Shown one piece after another: positions 55,672-63,826 of a DNA stretch of 64,000 bases. The DNA is from Tolypothrix sp. PCC 7712. GTDB taxonomy: Bacteria; Cyanobacteriota; Cyanobacteriia; Cyanobacteriales; Nostocaceae. Where the stretch lies: positions 5,829,390 to 5,893,389 of the forward strand of contig NZ_CP063785.1 of the NCBI RefSeq assembly GCF_025860405.1. The letters are read 5' to 3'. Position 1 is the first letter of the stretch. Each line of letters begins with the position of its first letter. Both the position numbers and the translations under genes were made by a program. The notes beneath the pieces are model-generated. The model worked only from the letters and a program-made list of their open reading frames with translations. It did no database searches and had not been told where the DNA came from.

Positions 55672-55849
55672 TCCGTGCCCAAATATAAGAAGCATACATA
55701 CACATTGATAACGGTTCTAAGGTAGTAAAATTCGAGCGATCGAACTAGCGAAGCATGATTAAATCTCTTGCAGATTTAATATGCGTGCCCACTGCCAATA
55801 TTTGGTAAGAGCGACCGTAGTTGTAAAAAGCTTGTTAAACTTGCACGGA
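55672..55849 (+). ncRNA. RNA2: Y-RNA-like module carrying a permuted 23S rRNA helix 69-71 mimic
   Basis: Outer stem TCCGTGC (55672-55678) with GCACGGA (55843-55849); 3' loop TAAACTT; inner AAGC/GCTT stem; then ATACATA. The 5' part of the insert reads ATAACGGTTCTAAGGTAG then TAAAATTC (55708-55733), matching the universally conserved 23S segment ATAACGGTCCTAAGGTAG/CGAAATTC. The 3' part GGTAAGAGCGACCGTAGTTG (55804-55823) matches what precedes it in 23S (GGTAAACGGCGGCCGTAACT). The order is therefore swapped: the helix 69 loop is opened and joined to the Y stem. Confidence 0.78.
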
Positions 55850-55923
55850 ATAATTTCGCCCAAACGCCAAATTAAATCTAGCTGATGTAATTACGAATTA
55901 CGAATTACGAATTCTGAGCTTTA

Positions 55924-56063
55924 TTCCGCGCCCCAATTTGTGAAGCATACACACTCTATCCGGAAACGGAATACAGGTTCAATTCCTGTCGCTCCCGCTT
56001 ATGGGAGCGTAGCCAAAATGGTAAAGGCAACTGTGAAAAACTGCTTTGCTAACTTGTGCGGAA
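55924..56063 (+). ncRNA. RNA3: Y-RNA-like module carrying a circularly permuted class II-like tRNA
   Basis: Outer stem TTCCGCGC (55924-55931) with GTGCGGAA (56056-56063), one G-U; 3' loop TAACTT; inner AAGC/GCTT. Inside, the tRNA order is rotated: variable arm TCCG-GAAA-CGGA, T-arm ACAGG-TTCAATT-CCTGT, acceptor 3' strand CGCTCCC (55990-55996), a GCTTAT loop, acceptor 5' strand GGGAGCG (56003-56009), D-arm GCC...GGC, then a TGTG/CACA anticodon-stem-like pairing. The acceptor stem is closed by a loop and the anticodon loop is open to the Y stem. Confidence 0.76.
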
Positions 56064-56128
56064 TTCCCATTATGCCAATTGTATTAATTTAGTACCAGGA
56101 CTCAATCACATATATGGAGGTAAATTAA

Positions 56129-56230
56129 ATGATGTACGCAAACTTATGTAGCCTAACAATTCAATCTGCAAACCTATATTTGAATTACATAAGTTATGAG
56201 CGAACATCGTTTGAGCGAAATTGTGATTGA
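56129..56230 (+). CDS. 33-codon leader ORF overlapping the next gene
   Basis: ATG 56129 follows a strong GGAGG (56116-56120) and the frame runs to TGA 56230, overlapping the start of the next gene by 35 bp in another frame. The next gene's ATG (56196) has no visible ribosome binding site, so translation may be coupled through this ORF. The peptide (MMYANLCSLTIQSANLYLNY-) has no known family. Confidence 0.4.
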   Translation: MMYANLCSLTIQSANLYLNYISYERTSFERNCD

Positions 56231-56921
56231 GCGTCCTCGACGTGGGACAAGAATTAGTCTTAAAAAGCAGACAGGCTATAAAAAGCAACTAGACAAAATC
56301 ACCCAAGAAGCAACGGAGGATGGATTATTTAATCATTACTTGATTAAAACTAGATATAAATCTAAGTATCTTTCAGATCATCTTGGCCCCTTGCGTCGGC
56401 TGTTACGTTCCAAAGTCGGACAACCTTGGAATGATATTTACAGCGAACTCTGTCAACGATTAGATTCCAATACAATGACAGGACAACACGTTATCGGTCA
56501 TATATGGGATTACGTTGAACGTCATGTAGAAATCATTGATGGTGTCGTTTATCGGAAGCCTTACCGAGGATATCGAACTTCGTTTGGTTGGGGTTACCGC
56601 GATCGCTTCTATATCCATCCTGATACTGGGATTCTTTGTGGAGTCGAGGAAGTACCTCGCAAGCAGTGGTCAAGCAAGCAAGAAACTGACTTTATCATCA
56701 TTGATGATTATCATGAATACCAAAAACTGAATGATATTTGGTATCTCATTACCTTTGGAAATTTTCCCCAAGAGTCAAATGATGATACAAAGGATAGTTT
56801 AAAAGGTTTAGCCCATATTATTTGGCATCGTTATTACAGCATAACATCTTATGCTGTGAGTAAACGACAATGTAACAAGAAAGAGCTTCGAGTTATTTTA
56901 AAACTACTTTCTAAACAATAA
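56196..56921 (+). CDS. Uncharacterised basic protein of the RNA locus, 241 aa
   Basis: No named domain recognised. Features: a very basic N-terminus (RPRRGTRISLKKQTGYKKQL), a conserved-looking core LGPLRRLLRSKVGQPWNDIY / SELCQRLDSNTMTGQHVIGH, a strand-rich middle (YRGYRTSFGWGYRDRFYIHP, TGILCGVEEVPR) and a C-terminal NKKELRVILKLLSK. I recall similar uncharacterised proteins in Planctomycetes and myxobacteria. The basic charge and position between RNA3 and RNA4 suggest RNA binding; that is inference. Confidence 0.7.
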   Translation: MSEHRLSEIVIERPRRGTRISLKKQTGYKKQLDKITQEATEDGLFNHYLIKTRYKSKYLSDHLGPLRRLLRSKVGQPWNDIYSELCQRLDSNTMTGQHVIGHIWDYVERHVEIIDGVVYRKPYRGYRTSFGWGYRDRFYIHPDTGILCGVEEVPRKQWSSKQETDFIIIDDYHEYQKLNDIWYLITFGNFPQESNDDTKDSLKGLAHIIWHRYYSITSYAVSKRQCNKKELRVILKLLSKQ

Positions 56922-56927
56922 ACTTTT

Positions 56928-57085
<158 letters not shown>

Positions 57086-57115
57086 TCTTTATTCATTATC
57101 AATTATGAGTTAAAT

Positions 57116-57516
<401 letters not shown>

Positions 57517-57577
57517 TCTTATCTTTCTTCTTTGCGTCTTTGCGCCTTTGCGTGAGATTCTTTTTTAAATGAACCGC

Positions 57578-57624
57578 CTTCTCTTCGAGAGGCTTCCGCC
57601 AACGCGCAGCGTCTCGAAGAGAAG
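57578..57624. terminator. 13-bp inverted repeat after the L7/L12 paralog
   Basis: CTTCTCTTCGAGA (57578-57590) and TCTCGAAGAGAAG (57612-57624) are exact inverted repeats around GGCTTCCGCCAACGCGCAGC. It may end transcription of the L7/L12 gene before RNA5 or be a dispersed repeat; similar GCTACGC-type repeats occur elsewhere. Confidence 0.5.
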
Positions 57625-57682
57625 AACGCCGAGTGCGCCAAGAGAAGAAATAAAGAGTGTCTAACTTTATTATTGGCAGTTG

Positions 57683-57758
57683 TTGCCGCGCCCCGATCGC
57701 AGAAGCATACATAACTCTGATTCAGTTATATACAACGCTTCTACAACTTGCGCGGTAA
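57683..57758 (+). ncRNA. RNA5: minimal Y-RNA-like module with an anticodon-arm-like hairpin
   Basis: At 76 nt this is the simplest of the six. Outer stem TTGCCGCGC with GCGCGGTAA (9 bp, one G-U), 5' loop CCCGATCGC, 3' loop ACAACTT, inner stem AGAAGC/GCTTCT, then ATACATA and one hairpin: ATAACT-CTGATTC-AGTTAT. The 7-nt loop CUGAUUC has U at position 33 and GAU at the anticodon position (as in tRNA-Ile). It lies 95 bp upstream of the Ro60-like gene. Confidence 0.78.
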
Positions 57759-57853
57759 ATTTATCGCCCCGCGTGCAACATCTGCCTCCTTCAATTTTGG
57801 ATTTTAGATTTTGGATTTTAGATTGCAATCCAAAATTATTTAAGGAGGTTTTT

Positions 57854-59287
57854 ATGAATACTGCAGAACGCGATTTGCGCTTGGAAATGCTCAATAGTTT
57901 GCTCACAACACCTCACCGCAAACTTGAGCAAGTCGCAGAAGTGCATAAGTTAATTGTTGAATTAGATCCCTTGTTCTACGGACACCTAGCAGTTTGGTAT
58001 CAACGCAATGGTGATGTTCGCGACCATAAAGAAGTATTTATTGCTCATCTGTTAACTAGTACTTTAACCGAACACCGAGACGCTGGATTTATGATGCTAC
58101 AAGAGTTTCCGCCTTATCAGGTGGCTCGTGTAGTGGATTTTATGAAGCAGCAACAAAATAAACTACCTCGTTCAGCACGGACTGCGGTGCGGCGTTACCT
58201 CAAAGCCAGGGAAAGCAATCCTGCACTATTTGATCGCGCGGCTTTGCGGGGACGTAAGGCAATGAAGCACTTATATGCTTCGCTACACATTAAGCCTAAT
58301 GAACGGGCAAATGCGATTCTGTTTCGCGATACTCCCCCAGAAGGTTCTTTAGCCCATGTTTTGAAGCAACTTGCAAAAGCGGAAACTCCCGCCGAACAAG
58401 CACAGCTAATTGTGGAATTCAACATTCCCTACACGATCGCAATTGGTGCAATCAAGCAACTAACACCAGTTGTCTTGGTGGCGTTAATCAATAGCATGAC
58501 TCCCCAGGAAGTAATCAACAGCCTTAAGTCTCTGCAGGCGAAAGGTGCAATGGATCACCCAGAAATCAAGCAGTTGATTGATGCCAAGCTGGAGGAAGCA
58601 TCTAAGAGTGGACGTGTAGCAGCATTTAAAGCACAGATTGCCGCAGATGTCGCAGATTTAGACGCAGATACCGTTGCGAAGTTGGAAAAAGTCACCAACG
58701 AGCAGGTGAAACGGCGTGGTGCGATCGCTCGTCCTACTGCTTTACTTGTAGATAAATCTGGCTCAATGGAGAATGCGATCGCAGTTGGTAAGCAACTTGC
58801 TGCCCTGATCTCTGGTATCGCTCAAGCAGAATTGTATGTCTATGCTTTTGATACCATGCCCTATGCTATTACCGCCCAGGGCAAAGAGTTAACCGATTGG
58901 GAGCGTGCTTTCCAGCACATCAGGGCAGGTGGTAGCACTAGTATCGGCTGTGCATTAGAAGCAATGCGGAAGAAAAAGCAGGTAGTTGACCAAATTATCT
59001 TGGTAACTGATGAAGGTGAAAATGCTACACCTTACTTCAGTGAAGTCTACAAGACCTATTGCCGAGAATTGGCGGTAATCCCCAATGTAGTGATTGTTCG
59101 TGTAGGCACTCATTACAACTGGCTGGAGACTCAACTCAAGCAGCAGCAAGCACCTGTAGAAACCTTTACCTTTGCGGGTGATTACTACAGCTTACCGAAC
59201 CTTGTCCCACTCCTAGCGCGTCCTTCTCGCCTAGATTTGCTAATGGAGATTATGGATCTTCCATTACCTGTACGAGATGATAAGTAA
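57854..59287 (+). CDS. Ro60-like alpha-helical repeat plus VWA protein
   Basis: A 477-residue protein. Residues about 1-300 are all-helical with HEAT-like pairs (HKEVFIAHLLTSTLTEHRDA, RSARTAVRRYLKARESNPAL, FNIPYTIAIGAIKQLTPVVL). The C-terminal VWA domain has a complete MIDAS: DKSGSM (about residue 303), GGSTSIG and TDEGEN. This is the layout of Ro60/Rsr, the ring-shaped protein that binds Y RNAs and misfolded RNAs, although the classic TROVE N-terminus is not evident. ATG 57854 follows AAGGAGG by 5 bp; the frame's extension through RNA5 is not used. Its setting among Y-like RNAs supports a Ro-type role. Confidence 0.8.
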   Translation: MNTAERDLRLEMLNSLLTTPHRKLEQVAEVHKLIVELDPLFYGHLAVWYQRNGDVRDHKEVFIAHLLTSTLTEHRDAGFMMLQEFPPYQVARVVDFMKQQQNKLPRSARTAVRRYLKARESNPALFDRAALRGRKAMKHLYASLHIKPNERANAILFRDTPPEGSLAHVLKQLAKAETPAEQAQLIVEFNIPYTIAIGAIKQLTPVVLVALINSMTPQEVINSLKSLQAKGAMDHPEIKQLIDAKLEEASKSGRVAAFKAQIAADVADLDADTVAKLEKVTNEQVKRRGAIARPTALLVDKSGSMENAIAVGKQLAALISGIAQAELYVYAFDTMPYAITAQGKELTDWERAFQHIRAGGSTSIGCALEAMRKKKQVVDQIILVTDEGENATPYFSEVYKTYCRELAVIPNVVIVRVGTHYNWLETQLKQQQAPVETFTFAGDYYSLPNLVPLLARPSRLDLLMEIMDLPLPVRDDK

Positions 59288-59346
59288 TTTCTAAATTATG
59301 GTAATGCTTATTATTTATAATAATAAGCATTACCTATTTTAAAGTT

Positions 59347-60186
59347 TTAAATACTGGGATTTTGTTCAAGCCAAACAACCAAATCAGACATATTTGAAAA
59401 CTCTAAAAAATCTTCTCCTAAGCTTTCTAATTTCTCAGTAGATAATACTTGGAGACGTTCAATTATTACTGAATCTATTTCACCGAAACGTCTATTTATA
59501 AGGCGTAAAGTATATTTTAATGCTTCTTTTTGCTCTCCTCTTTGTTCTCCCTTCTGCAAAATATCTTGATAAATTACTGACTCTTGCATAAGCTCCTCTC
59601 GTAACAATTGACGAATAAAATATTTTTCAAACTTTAATCCTGCTAAAATCTCAGTGTAAGCAGCAGTATTTTGTCTTGTCTCTATATCTGGAATTTTAGC
59701 AATTTCCTGGGCAATCTGCGATAATAATGCAGCGGGCGAATCGGTTCGCGTTAACGGTGCAAAAGGTAATAACGCTAGATTGCCAAGAAATATTGCCGAA
59801 TCTTGCTCCCACATCCGTATAACTCGATAACGGTGGGTTGTTACCTCACTAATATACTCCTCAGTAAAGGCAATTTCGTCACTTGTCTCTTGTAGGAAAA
59901 TTACTACTTGTGTGACAGGTACTTGATATTTACGTGTCAATCTCACGTAATAATCTAGCATTCTTAAAGCAATTGGTGTTTGTGACTTAATAGTAGTTTG
60001 AAATTCTAGGTGTAAAATCCGATTTTCTGTTTGTAAAAATGTAACTGAGTCAGCACGTATCGGTTCAATACTCAATTCAGTTTTTAAAATTTCAATTTTT
60101 TGTGGTTCTTGATTTAATAACCAACGGGTAAAATCAAGAGGGTACTTTTCTGCGAGGATTTTACAGAGATTATCATATTCTGCCAT
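59347..60186 (-). CDS. Rpn/DUF4351-like PD-(D/E)XK-family protein
   Basis: A 279-residue member of the cyanobacterial Rpn-like group. Core motifs IRADSVTFLQTENRILHLEF (D...E-x-Q/F) and TQVVIFLQET; the C-terminal RLINRRFGEIDSVIIERLQV and STEKLESLGEDFLEFSNMSD match the DUF4351 tail seen in related proteins. It lies antisense between the Ro60-like gene and RNA6 and interrupts an otherwise plus-strand locus, so it is probably a later insertion. Confidence 0.82.
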   Translation of the reverse strand: MAEYDNLCKILAEKYPLDFTRWLLNQEPQKIEILKTELSIEPIRADSVTFLQTENRILHLEFQTTIKSQTPIALRMLDYYVRLTRKYQVPVTQVVIFLQETSDEIAFTEEYISEVTTHRYRVIRMWEQDSAIFLGNLALLPFAPLTRTDSPAALLSQIAQEIAKIPDIETRQNTAAYTEILAGLKFEKYFIRQLLREELMQESVIYQDILQKGEQRGEQKEALKYTLRLINRRFGEIDSVIIERLQVLSTEKLESLGEDFLEFSNMSDLVVWLEQNPSI

Positions 60187-60345
60187 CTCAAAGATGAGGT
60201 TTAGTTTTCTTCATGATTTTATCTTAATATTGCCTTGCAACCAGTTCCATTTATGAGCAATTTTAAGTGGGGCGATCGCACAACTGTAAAATCTCTTTTT
60301 TTATCTTTAGCAAGTTTTGTAGTATAGTGTATTATATTAATATCT

Positions 60346-60549
60346 TGCGTGCCCTAACTCGTGTGAGCCTACATACTAGTACGAGAGGAAGGTAACACTG
60401 TGAAATTCAGTGGGCGTGTGTGAACGGGGAGTGCGAAGAACCTGGAAAGTCGGCTTAAAAGTAGCCACCTTTTAAAGAGTGTGTAACAACTCACCAGTGG
60501 AGTCCCTCTAGTAACTGAGAACACGCAATGCTCCATCAACTTGCACGCA
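60346..60549 (+). ncRNA. RNA6: Y-RNA-like module with 23S rRNA sarcin-ricin loop and GTPase-centre mimics
   Basis: Outer stem TGCGTGC (60346-60352) with GCACGCA (60543-60549); 5' loop CCTAACTCG; 3' loop CAACTT; GAGC/GCTC; then CTACATACTAG. The insert contains the universal sarcin-ricin sequence AGTACGAGAGGA (60378-60389) closed by UACU/GGUA; GAACGGGGAGTG and GAAGAACCTG (60422-60444), resembling domain I of 23S; and at 60441-60498 CCTGG, GGCTTAAAAGTAGCC, TTTAAAGAGTGTGTAACAAC and TCACCAG, which follow the order of the GTPase-associated centre (helices 42-44). It is a chimera of distant rRNA pieces, not a 23S fragment. Confidence 0.8.
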
Positions 60550-60687
60550 CATTAATTCGTAATTCAATCTATTTTTTTCTCTGTGTTCTCTATGGTTCAA
60601 AAATAATTAATCTAACCACAGAGACACAGAGTAATTGATTTTGCAAAAGTATTATCTAGCTTTGTATTATATAAATTAGTATGATTT

Positions 60688-61521
60688 ATGCCTGATATCC
60701 GTAAGCTAATCAGTAAAATTGCGGAAGCAGAAGCACGGTTGTCTGCAACTCAATTCCTTGCGCCTTGTGTCAAAGGTGGACGAGTTCGCACAAAGGTAGC
60801 GGGAATGGTTTATACCTTCACACCAAAGCCGCGTCAGTTTGCAGGTTGGGGTATATTTCAGCCTGTGGATGCAAAAACAGCAAGGGTTGTGGAATCAGCA
60901 GATTTACCCCAAATTGCAGAATACTTGCAACATTTTCCCCAAATTCGACTGCGGTTAGCATACCAACTGCGGGGACAAACTTGGTTAGCATATCCTGTGA
61001 ATGAAGTTGATATGCGTCAACGGTTGAAGGTGGTAAAGCCGATCGCAGTTCATTTGGTAACTGAGGGTGTGGCTTTTGAGCAAATCATTAGCCGTTGTTA
61101 TGGACAGTCTTGCTGGTTTGAGGAAATTGATCGCCGTACCGATCCGATGATTGCTGAAACTCTGCAATCTGCGATTAAGGAATTAACTCCGGTTGCGGAA
61201 TTGCAATTTAAGGGGATGACTCCAGAGATGCGTACAGTGTATGAATTAGCCACTGAGCAAATTGCGGAATTTAGTCAACCCCAACAGGATGAAAAGCGAT
61301 TGCGTAAAGCTTTACAGCAAGGCGGTGGTGAGTTAAGCCAATTCCAAGATCATGGTGATTACTGGACAGTTAATTGGCGTACTGCGGATGGAATTCGCCA
61401 TACAAGTGCGATCGCAAAAACAGATTTGACTGTAATTAGTTCTGGTATTTGTTTGAGTGGACGCGATCGCGATTTTGATTTGCAATCCTTAGTGGGTGTC
61501 ATCGAACAGCAAGACTGGTGA
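60688..61521 (+). CDS. Uncharacterised protein of the RNA locus, 277 aa
   Basis: No named domain recognised. It starts helical (KLISKIAEAEARLSATQFLA), then has a strand-rich part with GGRVRTKVAGMVYTFTPKP, FAGWGIFQPVDAKTARVVES and HFPQIRLRLAYQLRGQTWLA. The next segment has a conserved-looking YGQSCWFEEIDRRTDP, and the C-terminus is DYWTVNWRTADGIRHTSAI. I recall similar proteins in Planctomycetes without a function. It lies between RNA6 and the ThiF-like gene, 35 bp before the latter, so the two are an operon. Confidence 0.7.
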   Translation: MPDIRKLISKIAEAEARLSATQFLAPCVKGGRVRTKVAGMVYTFTPKPRQFAGWGIFQPVDAKTARVVESADLPQIAEYLQHFPQIRLRLAYQLRGQTWLAYPVNEVDMRQRLKVVKPIAVHLVTEGVAFEQIISRCYGQSCWFEEIDRRTDPMIAETLQSAIKELTPVAELQFKGMTPEMRTVYELATEQIAEFSQPQQDEKRLRKALQQGGGELSQFQDHGDYWTVNWRTADGIRHTSAIAKTDLTVISSGICLSGRDRDFDLQSLVGVIEQQDW

Positions 61522-61556
61522 ATTAATTACGAATTACGAACTACGAATTACGAATT

Positions 61557-62195
61557 ATGTCCATTTTTTTTCACGAACAGCTTTACCGCAGCAATGCTGT
61601 AATGAAAAAGCTGAAGGATTATCCTGTGACTATCTGTGGTGCTGGCGCATTGGGAGCGAACATCACAGAAAACTTAGCTCGGTCTGGTTTTGATAAACTG
61701 ACTGTGATAGATTGCGATCGCATTGAGGAACGTAATCTTTCCACTCAGCCTTACTACCGTTCCGATGTGGGAGCATTTAAGGCGAAGATTTTGGCGAATA
61801 ATTTATATCGCGCTATTGGTACAAAAATTGATGGTAAAACCAAGGAGTTGACACCAGCAAATACAAATCAACTCCTCAAAGATAGCCAACTAATTATCGA
61901 TGCTTTTGATAACAGTATCGCCCGTCAAGCAGTCAAGGATTATGCAGAAAAATTCCATATTCCTTGTCTTCATGTTGGGCTATCAGCCGATTATGCAGAG
62001 GTAATTTGGAATGAAGTTTATCGCGTTCCTTCTGATGTGAATGATGATATCTGTGATTATCCCTTGGCGCGCAACTTGGTAATGTTAACCGTTGCAGTGG
62101 CTTGTGAAGCCGTGATTTCCTTCATTGCGATCGCACAACAGCGGAATTTTACGATTACCCTCAAGGATATGCAAGTTCAACCGCTATTTCTGTAG
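61557..62195 (+). CDS. ThiF/MoeB/E1-like adenylyltransferase
   Basis: A 212-residue protein with the E1-type nucleotide-binding fold: VTICGAGALGANITENLARS (GxGxxG), LTVIDCDRIEERNLSTQ (Asp and Arg-Asn for ATP), KAKILANNLYR and IIDAFDNSIARQAVKDYA. A Cys in DDICDYPLARN is at a plausible place for a catalytic residue. There is no CxxC zinc site. E1-like enzymes adenylate the C-terminus of ubiquitin-like or sulfur-carrier proteins; the small protein at 55.4 kb is a candidate partner. Last gene of the plus-strand locus. Confidence 0.87.
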   Translation: MSIFFHEQLYRSNAVMKKLKDYPVTICGAGALGANITENLARSGFDKLTVIDCDRIEERNLSTQPYYRSDVGAFKAKILANNLYRAIGTKIDGKTKELTPANTNQLLKDSQLIIDAFDNSIARQAVKDYAEKFHIPCLHVGLSADYAEVIWNEVYRVPSDVNDDICDYPLARNLVMLTVAVACEAVISFIAIAQQRNFTITLKDMQVQPLFL

Positions 62196-62239
62196 ATGAG
62201 AGCAAGCAAAACCTATGCAGTGAAATCAGGAGAAATAGC

Positions 62240-63826
62240 TCAATTTTTCCGCCGTTCTTGCCAATCGACATAAAAAAAGAGAATTGCCAGCAACAGATAG
62301 CCAATCGCCCAAGGCGCACCTGTTCCAGCGCCAAAATTCACAACTGTATCTGCAACAGTCCAACGATAACTGTGCATTAACCCAACCCAAGAAATAATAG
62401 CTGCGATGATAGACTAATAGGCAGCGTAGCGAAACTTGCGTTCAATAATGTAAACTGTAATGCCCGCTAAAATCATCGCAGAAAAAATAAACCCCTGCTC
62501 AAGAGCAAAAGCGCCATCAATATATGTATCGCTTAACTTAAACTGCTCAATTAGGGATGGGGTAAAAGGTTTTTCCACCGTACCCAAACCTGCTGCGCGC
62601 AGTGCATTCTTGGCGATGAGTGCACCCCAACCAGCAATCCCTGGTAACAAACCAACAACTACAGCAGGTGCATGGTGCGATGGCGTAGCTGTAAAGCTTT
62701 GAGCCACAATCACAATCCCAATCCATAATACAATCGCCATCCCCGCTTCCACAGGGACAAAGTAAGCTAGCATCGCTACGGTTCCAGTCAAGCAAAGCAA
62801 GCCCATGATGATGCCATTGAGAACTGAGTACCCAATCCTTGCACCTAAAGCTTTCCAGCCTGGATGACCAATATAAATAGTAGTAGGAAAACAGGAACCA
62901 CAAATAGCAGCCGCCAAAGTTCCAATCCCATTCACCGCCAAACAGGGCGCAGCTGGATAGTTATCACCCGCCGCTTCTGCACTTTCTAAATTCTGGATAC
63001 TACCAACCAGATTAAATAGCCCCATTGGGAGAATAATGCTGAAATATTCCAAAAAGACTGAACGACTATTCCATAATTCTCCCAACCACAAAGAAGGTAG
63101 ATAGAGCCTAATTGGTTGTAGAGTAGCAGCAAACTTGGCATGATCCCAACTGACTAAACCAGTTCCCCAAGCCAAAGCAATTCCTAAAATCACAGCCAAT
63201 AAGCCGCCGGGTATGCCAAATCGCACTCGCCCAAAATAAGTTACCAGAATTACACCCAGAGGTACCAAGCCCACTACAGGATTAGCAAAGGTACGAAAGA
63301 GAAAGCCAATAGCAATAAAAGTGATTGCAATCCCACCCAAAGTAGAAAGAAGTGCTGCACGGGGTGCCAACCGACGGAGGCGATCGCCAATTCCAGCCCC
63401 AGCAAATTCTATTAACCCAGAACCAAAGCAAGCCACCAAACCCGCTTGCCAAGCTAATTCAGCCGCTTGTTCGCCAGATGCGCCACCAGCAATTGCAGCC
63501 AATTTTACAGGCAACATCACCAGAAAAATATAAGCAAAAAGACTAACGGTATTAATTCCATAGGGCAAAGCAGTAATATCATCGCGCTGTTCGCGTTTAC
63601 CTTGCTCTTTGGCTAACCTGGCATAATAGAAGTTGCCTACAATCAAACTGATTGCTATTCCAGGCAAAATCCGCCCATAAACTAACTCAGCCGGAAAGCC
63701 CAGAACTGTTTGGCACAAACTAACAATCAATAAAATTTGAATAAAATTATCCAGCGCCAGCCCAAATAAACCATCAATATCTCTGCGAACGAACCAACGG
63801 GGAACTCTGGTTGTAGCGACTTCCAT
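62240..63826 (-). pseudogene. NCS2-type permease with premature stop near the C-terminus
   Basis: The frame from ATG 63826 encodes 470 residues of a multi-spanning NCS2/xanthine-uracil-type permease: GLFGLALDNFIQILLIVSLC, ALPYGINTVSLFAYIFLVML, GSGLIEFAGAGIGDRLRRLA and TPSHHAPAVVVGLLPGIAGW. It stops at TAG 62414 after RKFRYAAY. The same frame then continues for 57 codons (SIIAAIISWVGLMHSYRWTV, APWAIGYLLLAILFFYVDWQ, ERRKN) to TGA 62240, containing a further membrane helix. TGG to TAG would explain it. The main body may still be made without its last helix. Confidence 0.85.

Noticed and set aside
57680..57853. N-terminal extension of the Ro60-like protein
   Set aside because: The frame is open through RNA5, but the ribosome binding site AAGGAGG at 57842 and ATG at 57854 mark the start.
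60346..60549. Fragment of a degraded rRNA operon
   Set aside because: The 23S-like motifs come from distant parts of the molecule in a different order and are enclosed in the same scaffold as five other RNAs; no continuous 23S sequence is present.
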